Shown in pieces: positions 58,288-64,000 of a stretch of 64,000 nt of DNA (positions are counted from its first letter, which is position 1; the number at the start of each line of letters is the position of its first letter). The position numbers were made by a program, and so were the translations under genes. The notes under the pieces are model-generated. The model saw only the letters and a program-made list of their open reading frames with translations. It was not told the DNA's origin and searched no databases. Source of the stretch: Mactromeris polynyma (lineage: Eukaryota; Mollusca; Bivalvia; Venerida; Mactridae). The DNA lies in contig JASFXZ010000034.1 in assembly GCA_032209605.1 (NCBI GenBank), forward strand, positions 6,193,649-6,257,648, written 5' to 3'.

Positions 58288-58400
58288 AGAATTGTGTAAT
58301 CAGGAGAAGTCACTCACTGTGTCTGAGTCTAGTGTGAGTTGTCTTGGAAAGCCATTCGAATAAACATGGAAAACAACAAAAATAAACCGAACTGCTTTAA
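58288..58400 (+). other. Proximal 3' UTR with polyadenylation signals
   Basis: AATAAA occurs at 58359-58364 and 58381-58386, shortly after the stop, giving a likely cleavage site near 58400. Further AATAAA/AATAAT hexamers near 59812, 60041 and 61549 could serve longer 3' ends. Confidence 0.55.
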
Positions 58401-58851
58401 TTTGTAATCCTACTCAGAGAGAACAGTGATAAGAATGTAGAGTCTTTGAAATGAGGGAAATTTATTTCAATGTTTGGGAATGATAGCATTATTTTATGTG
58501 ATACTTTTCTTTATTTAGTGATAGACTTGTTTTTAATTAAACAAATATTTTTCTGTGATATTTTACTAATACTTGTTGATTTTGTCCTTTTGATTGATTC
58601 CTTTATAATGATTGTATTTTCGGGATGAAAATTATTTTTTATTTTATATATTTGACTGTTTTTATTTTTTCACATTTAAATAACTGTCTGTAATCTTCTT
58701 TTAACATTTTATTGTATAAAACTCTACTAATGATTTAATTTTTATCTAAGGTGACAACTACCTACATTGTTTCTATAACAGTATTGTCATTCATAATTGT
58801 TGCCGTGTGTTTTTCATATAACACTCAAAATTTGTGATATATATAGGCCTA
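58401..58851. other. AT-rich downstream DNA
   Basis: T-rich, no gene; possibly a long 3' UTR. Confidence 0.45.
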
Positions 58852-59418
58852 CACTTAACAAAACTAAAGTGTGCAGGTATAAATATGACGGTATCTTGGT
58901 CAATATATGTCTGATCTTGCTGAAATTTTCAACAAATATAGGGTAGATACTTGGCATAATATTTAATCTATCTCATGTTATAAATCTTTACATTGAACAA
59001 ATATAATCAATAAATGTGATGATGCGAAAAAATCAGCTCCCACTTAAAGATGATCTGTTTGATTGGAAAGAGTCTACTAGCGTGTTTGCCCACCCGGACT
59101 CGACACATTGTGTTATTTGAACTGATAAATGCACCCCAAGAATCATGATCTATATGTAGCCAATAGCAAATATACAAAATTTTATGTAGAAATGTTAATC
59201 AATAAAAATGTTGCACTCTGTTTAAACTCTTTATTATTTAATATTTCTTTATCAAAATCATGTAGACAGTTTCATAATTTTGATAAAGCCTTTTTAGGCG
59301 AAATATTAAATAATAAAGAGTTCAAACAGAGTGATTATTATATGTCCCTACTATTGACTTTTATCTGAGAATAAAAAAGTTATTTGACATTAAAAAAGTG
59401 CACAAGTTTTGTTAAGTG
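58852..59418. mobile_element. TIR element family G, copy 2, with nested palindrome
   Basis: Left CACTTAACAAAACTAAAG and right AAGTTTTGTTAAGTG are inverted. Opposite orientation to 51501-51880. Interrupted by the inverted repeat at 59216-59335, which copy 1 lacks. Confidence 0.78.
59216..59335. mobile_element. Palindromic insertion in family G copy 2
   Basis: ACTCTGTTTAAACTCTTTAT and AAGAGTTCAAACAGAGT are inverted ends, with a second inner stem at TTATCAAAAT / ATTTTGATAA. About 120 bp. Confidence 0.75.
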
Positions 59419-60205
59419 TATTCAAAGTTAACGGTTGTTTGTGGCATGTGAAATTATGACTATTTCTGTGTTTACAATACGTTTTTGTCATCTTATGGAA
59501 ATGGTGGACAAACTTTTCTTGCCTAATATATCAATCTTGTCTGGTGTATGTTATATCTACATATAATTGCGTCTTTAGTAGTTTTATGTTGTCCATATTT
59601 CTTCAGGAATATCTCATGTGATACTTACTTGCAATTATTTTATTCATATTTTACAATTAAAATTATCTTTCAACAGCATTTACTTTTGTGCATTTACAAA
59701 GTTGTGAATGGTATAATGCAATATGAATATTTAAGAATATATCAGATTTTGCACTTTATTTTTTATTGTAGGAATTATCCTTTTTTTATGTAATTTCCAT
59801 AGTTATCTGTAACAATAAACAAGACTGTGATATTAGCACTGATATGTTGTCCAGTCATTTACATGTAATATTGTTGATTTTGAAAGTAAAAGCAGACAGG
59901 TATAAAAATGATCCTAGAACAATTAATTGCAGTATCGTAGATACAGCTGAGTAATTGGTATTTTTATGAGAATAAGCACTTTCTTTACATTACATTTGTT
60001 TATTTATTGAGGTTTTATACTTGATTCTTGAAAAAGAGTCTAATAAATAATCTCTATCACATTTTGGTATCTGTTAGTATGTTTTTGTCTGCTTTTACTT
60101 TAATTGATTTATACGCAAACTATATACATATATACATCTTGCCTGTTGTCCAGTTAATCAATGTAGAAGTGAATATTTTTCGCGACTTGCAAGTTTGCAT
60201 GTAGA
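59419..60205. other. AT-rich DNA without gene
   Basis: Nothing recognisable apart from scattered AATAAA-like hexamers. Confidence 0.45.
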
Positions 60206-60518
60206 TAGTTCCAACATTTACAATATTTACCTCCCTTGTTCTGAATTGTCAGCCATATTGATAGGCAAATTTCTTTAAAGTTTATACGGAATATAATGTA
60301 AATTATGATAAATAATCAGATAAATATAAAATAACTTATTCATTATGCTCATGTGAGCATTTGGCTCAGAAAATTGATGAAAAAGTGCAAATTCTCTAGG
60401 CATTTTCTCAATTATCACATATTTGGTTATTACTCTTATAATGTGCTTATCACTTTGGCTATCATAATGGGTGATGATTAAGAACAAGGGAGGTAAATAT
60501 TGTAGATGTGGGAACTAT
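60206..60518. mobile_element. MITE with ~36-bp TIRs
   Basis: Left ATAGTTCCAACATTTACAAT then ATTTACCTCCCTTGTTCT; the right end is the inverted counterpart. 313 bp, AT-rich interior, no coding capacity. Confidence 0.82.
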
Positions 60519-61690
60519 GTATAGGTGATTTCAAACATTTTGCGAGCAGATACTTTGCAACTCATTGAATTGAGACTTGTTACAGTTCAGAACATTTGTA
60601 ATCAAAAGTGTGTATACATTCCTATAGGCTGGCCTGTTGTTGTTCTTACTGTAAATGTTTATATGTACATGTTATTATATGGGCTGGTCCTTGTTTTATT
60701 TCTTTCAGTTAGATGTGGTTTTATTTTCTGTATTGAACACTTCGTTCAATTTCTGTAGAATTGTGATCGGTACTAATTGACTAACTTAGCGATGAACCTC
60801 TGACACGGGTTCTCTGACTGGGGTTCTCTGACTGGGGTTCTTAAATGTATATCTGTTACAAAAGTTAGACTATTAAGCCTTGTTATTGAAATGAGATCAA
60901 ATGTTTTATATTTTGAAAGCTTCCTAAACATAGCAATGTTTTGACTGTGTTCCTGTAAGTTCCACTTTGGATAAAGCAAGTTATCATTGTAGGATCATAC
61001 AATACATGTATCAACTTCACTTGATTGTAAACTTCCTGGTTCAGATAACTTGTCAACATTACCATTTGTTTCTCTTTATGTATGAACGTACCAATTCCAA
61101 ATTGCTTAGGAATAAAATAATATCACATTATTAATCTCTCTTCTTCCTATGCTTTAAGGAACTCTTTATTCAAAACCTATGCATTTTCTGTTGTTCTTTA
61201 TCCAAGCCTTGTATGGTACATGTACCAGTTTCCGTGGAAATAGAGTTTTTATTCTGAGAAGTTAGAGTAACAATTATGAACATCTTTATGTCAGTGAAGC
61301 ACATTAAATACCTAATAAAACAAGTCGTCACAATTGTATAAAAAGGGTGAAGTGTTAAAAAATTCAGTTTGCCAAAAAATCGTCTAATCTGATGAAATCT
61401 TCACATTTACTTCAGATAATTTTGTGTATGTTCCGTTTATGTTTTGACTTCAACAAATCCATTTTATGTGACAACCTATACTGTGCATTTTAGCCTTGAA
61501 CCTGTTGTAAATGAAAGAAGTCTTGCCTATTTGATATCTATCTATTTTAATAAAATTCTCGTCTTTGTACAAAGGATTTGTGTTTCTTTAATGTACCTGG
61601 TATGATATTATCTACTAGAAAATGGACAAATTACCCAGATTGAATGTTGACTATCTCTGACCTGTGGTCGGCTGTGGTATGCTAGAGACA
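60519..61690. other. AT-rich DNA without gene
   Basis: One short tandem duplication (ctgactggggttct, 60818-60842). No coding signal. Confidence 0.45.
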
Positions 61691-61699
61691 ATTTTTATG

Positions 61700-62290
61700 C
61701 TACCGAAAGGGGGGGGCATATAGTCGCAGCTTTGTCCGTCTATCCTTCCATCACACTTCTTGTCCTGATTAATTCACAGCAACCACCGACAGGAAACCGA
61801 CAAAACTTTATGGGAAGTTTCACTACTATGATGAGATGGGTATATCACCAGGTGTTCCCCGCCAGATTATTTTTCAAGGAGTTATGGCCCTTTGATTATG
61901 CAACATGTAGTATAAATTGCACCATTCGTGTCTGAATTATTTCTCAGTAACCACTGACAGAAATTCAACAAATCTTTCTTGGAAGCTTCACTACCATGAA
62001 GAGATTTGTATATTATGTGGCTGATCCAGCCAGATTATTCTACAGGAAGTTATGGCCCTTTGATTTTGCAACATGTATACAAATGTATATGTCACCATTT
62101 GAGTCTGTACTACTTCTCATCAAGCAGATGGGGAATTAAACAAAACCATATGGAAAGCATCACTTCATTGTCAGCCTGGTCCAGTCAAGGTACTTTTATT
62201 TGGAAGTTGAAAGTTTTCAGTGGATCAGGATGTAACCAGAGTGTTTCAACTGGTCTATTTTCAGGGGAACAGGCTTTTTTCAGTCACAGA
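61700..62290. repeat. Dispersed repeat, 'ttatggccctttg' family
   Basis: Begins ggggggggcatatagtcg. Two or three diverged internal copies of 'cagccagattattctacagg' and 'agttatggccctttgatt' (61860, 62040). Open frames here are by-products. Confidence 0.6.
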
Positions 62291-62544
62291 CTTGCAGCAT
62301 TTTCATAGCCCTCAATGTAGTCAATTTTTTTCACTTCTCAATTACAGTTACTTTTTGTTTACCTTTTCCACCCTCTGATTATGATACCTAGGGGTTCAAC
62401 AAGTCTGTGTTGACTATAAATCTTTCAGTTTTATAATGTTCTGAATGCAAAAAAAAATGGAATTTTGCAATTTCAAATACATTTAAAAGGCTGTTCACCA
62501 GATGTTTTTTATCTGTATGATCATTTTGTGCAGACCAGGTTCAG

Positions 62545-62865
62545 ACACCCCTTAGTCTGGATTACCTCCCCTACCACTAAGTGTGGATTACCTCCCCTAC
62601 CACTTAGTGTGGATTACCTCCCCTACCCTTAGTCTGGATTACCTCCCCTACCCTTAGTCTGGATTACCTCCCCTACCCTTAGTCTGGATTACCTCCCCTA
62701 CCCTTAGTCTGGATTACCTCCCCTACCACTTAGTCTGGATTACCTCCCCTACCACTTAGTCTGGATTACCTCCCCTACCACTTAGACTGGATTACCTCCC
62801 CTACCCTTAGTCTGGATAACCTCCCCTACCACTTAGTCTGGATTACCTCCCCTATCACTTAGTTA
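62545..62865. repeat. 25-27-bp minisatellite, about 12 copies
   Basis: Unit tagtctggattacctcccct then accct or accactt; two unit lengths alternate irregularly. Confidence 0.95.
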
Positions 62866-63186
62866 TCACCTTATAGTACCCCTAGTACTGTTACACAGGA
62901 CAGTTTTTTTTGTTTTGTTTATGAGGTCAACCGTCGCCGCGCACATTTTTTCTAATGCACTTTATGGTATTTTGGTCGACCCGGTATGTCCCCCGCACAC
63001 CATAAATAGACTTCGAAATCGAAGGGGGAATTTTGCCTGCCAGTAGAGCAGTATAGGTCAAACAGACAATTTTGAAGTCAAAGACGGTCACTGCACAGTG
63101 CCAATGAGACCCATCATACAGTTACCATTTTCCTGGCAGCTAACCAGTACTTTCCTGGAATCTACCCAGTACTTTCCTGGTACCAG

Positions 63187-63450
63187 CCTTGCATTCGGTT
63201 AAGGCTAACACTCGCTCGAGTTACGAAACTGTGCATGCATTTTGCTACTGAACGCTACTGTTTGCCAAAAAGTGCGCGCCCACTGTGCGCCCACTCGCTC
63301 GAACAACTCCGAGGTAGCACGCAAATTTGAGAGCCGAACACTGCGTTCAGTTACGGCTAACTGTCGCTCACATTATGTTTTGTATCCCTGGCCCAGCGTA
63401 TCATATTGTATGCACACGGGGAACCAAATTGCAAAATGAACACAGGGCTG
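63187..63450. mobile_element. Two joined family E pieces
   Basis: 63187-63335 matches the long form at 282 (CATTCGGTTAAGGCTAACAC, TTTGCCAAAAAGTGCGCG). 63336-63450 matches the short form (GCGTTCAGTTACGGCTAAC, TTTTGTATCCCTGGCCCA). Possibly one element inserted in or recombined with another. Confidence 0.65.
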
Positions 63451-63610
63451 GTTCCCTGTCTTTACTGTCTTTGAGGCAGAGAACCAGAATACAAACGAGG
63501 CGAACAATACACTTGTTAGCGACGCGAACTCTGAGTGGCTTCCCTTAGCCGTATCATTCTGATCGCAAGGCTGTACTATGTTAGTACTGAAAAGCATTTC
63601 TGTTTTTATC

Positions 63611-63683
63611 CCTCTTGACGAGGGATCGAACCCACGACCGGATTCATAGTCAGCAGCGTTAACCACTGAGCCACAGGGCTACC
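63611..63683 (-). mobile_element. tRNA-like SINE head
   Basis: On the minus strand: GGTAGCCCTGTGGCTCAGTG, TTAACGC, and B box GGGTTCGATCCC. Acceptor pairing is poor, so a retroposon head rather than a working tRNA. Confidence 0.55.
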
Positions 63684-63689
63684 TCTACA

Positions 63690-64000
63690 CACAGGACGCA
63701 TGGATCCCCTCTGAATTAATAAAAACATTGGTCCGAATTTTCGACAAAATTAACTAATTCAAATAATTACAATTTAAAACTTGTTTATGATAGCCACGAG
63801 GGTGCCCTCTAATGTGTAAAAATATTTTAAAGATATCTTAAAAAAATAAAGAAGTTAAGGGGGGTGGCCTAGTTTTCCTTTCCAGTAGCGTTGTATTTTA
63901 CGGCCTGGCCGTGTTTTAGGTGTACCTTAAATGCGTAATGTAGCGAAATGAGGCAAAATGTAGCAATTAAAGGGCAAAATGTAGTGACTTTTGGCAATTA
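63690..64000. other. Window end, no gene
   Basis: Contains the short repeated phrase 'gcaaaatgtag' (63950-63985); nothing else recognised. Confidence 0.4.

Noticed and set aside
62006..62308. 100-codon open frame downstream of the kinesin gene
   Set aside because: Falls in the 'ttatggccctttg' dispersed repeat; no coding pattern.

Overview
The window is AT-rich, intron-dense animal nuclear DNA. It was most likely taken from a bivalve mollusc. That inference rests on tRNA-headed SINEs (one with a tail resembling the ACGGCGTTAAACCC tail common in bivalves), many small TIR and foldback elements, and dispersed pieces containing phrases such as 'gttatggcccttt'. The species cannot be named from the sequence alone.

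One protein-coding gene occupies nearly the whole window on the + strand. I traced 45 coding exons from an ATG at 1915 to a TAA at 58285-58287. Every intron has GT-AG ends, all exon phases join, and the total is 5805 nt (1934 codons plus stop). The product is a C-terminal-motor kinesin of the kinesin-14 KCBP / kinesin-C type (kinesin-like calmodulin-binding protein; sea-urchin kinesin C is the known animal relative). Layout: basic, polyQ-containing N-terminus (exons 1-6, 1.9-8.9 kb); first helical segments (exons 7-9); a low-complexity SDKGxQN repeat exon (exon 10); a very long coiled-coil stalk (exons 12-35, 15.8-38.5 kb); the neck and motor domain (exons 36-44, 39.1-57.5 kb) with P-loop, switch I and switch II intact; and a short regulatory helix and acidic tail (exons 44-45). 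A 9.0-kb intron (43536-52569) splits the motor between the ELYNDKL segment and the EIKKD segment.

The introns are crowded with repeats. There are at least a dozen minisatellite arrays. Three of them include a piece of coding exon together with its splice site (exons 7, 16 and 31), and a fourth starts three bases after a donor (exon 37). Small DNA transposons include six copies of one ~190-bp CAGTCAAACC element, pogo-like elements with TA duplications, Harbinger-like elements with TTA duplications, and foldback elements. At 49.7-50.9 kb one TIR element sits inside another, and at 7.6-8.6 kb a SINE sits inside a pogo-like element.

Upstream of 1.9 kb and downstream of 58.4 kb I see no second protein gene. 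The downstream part holds the 3' UTR, more mobile elements and a 25-27 bp array. All longer open frames outside the 45 exons are explained by repeats or by chance.
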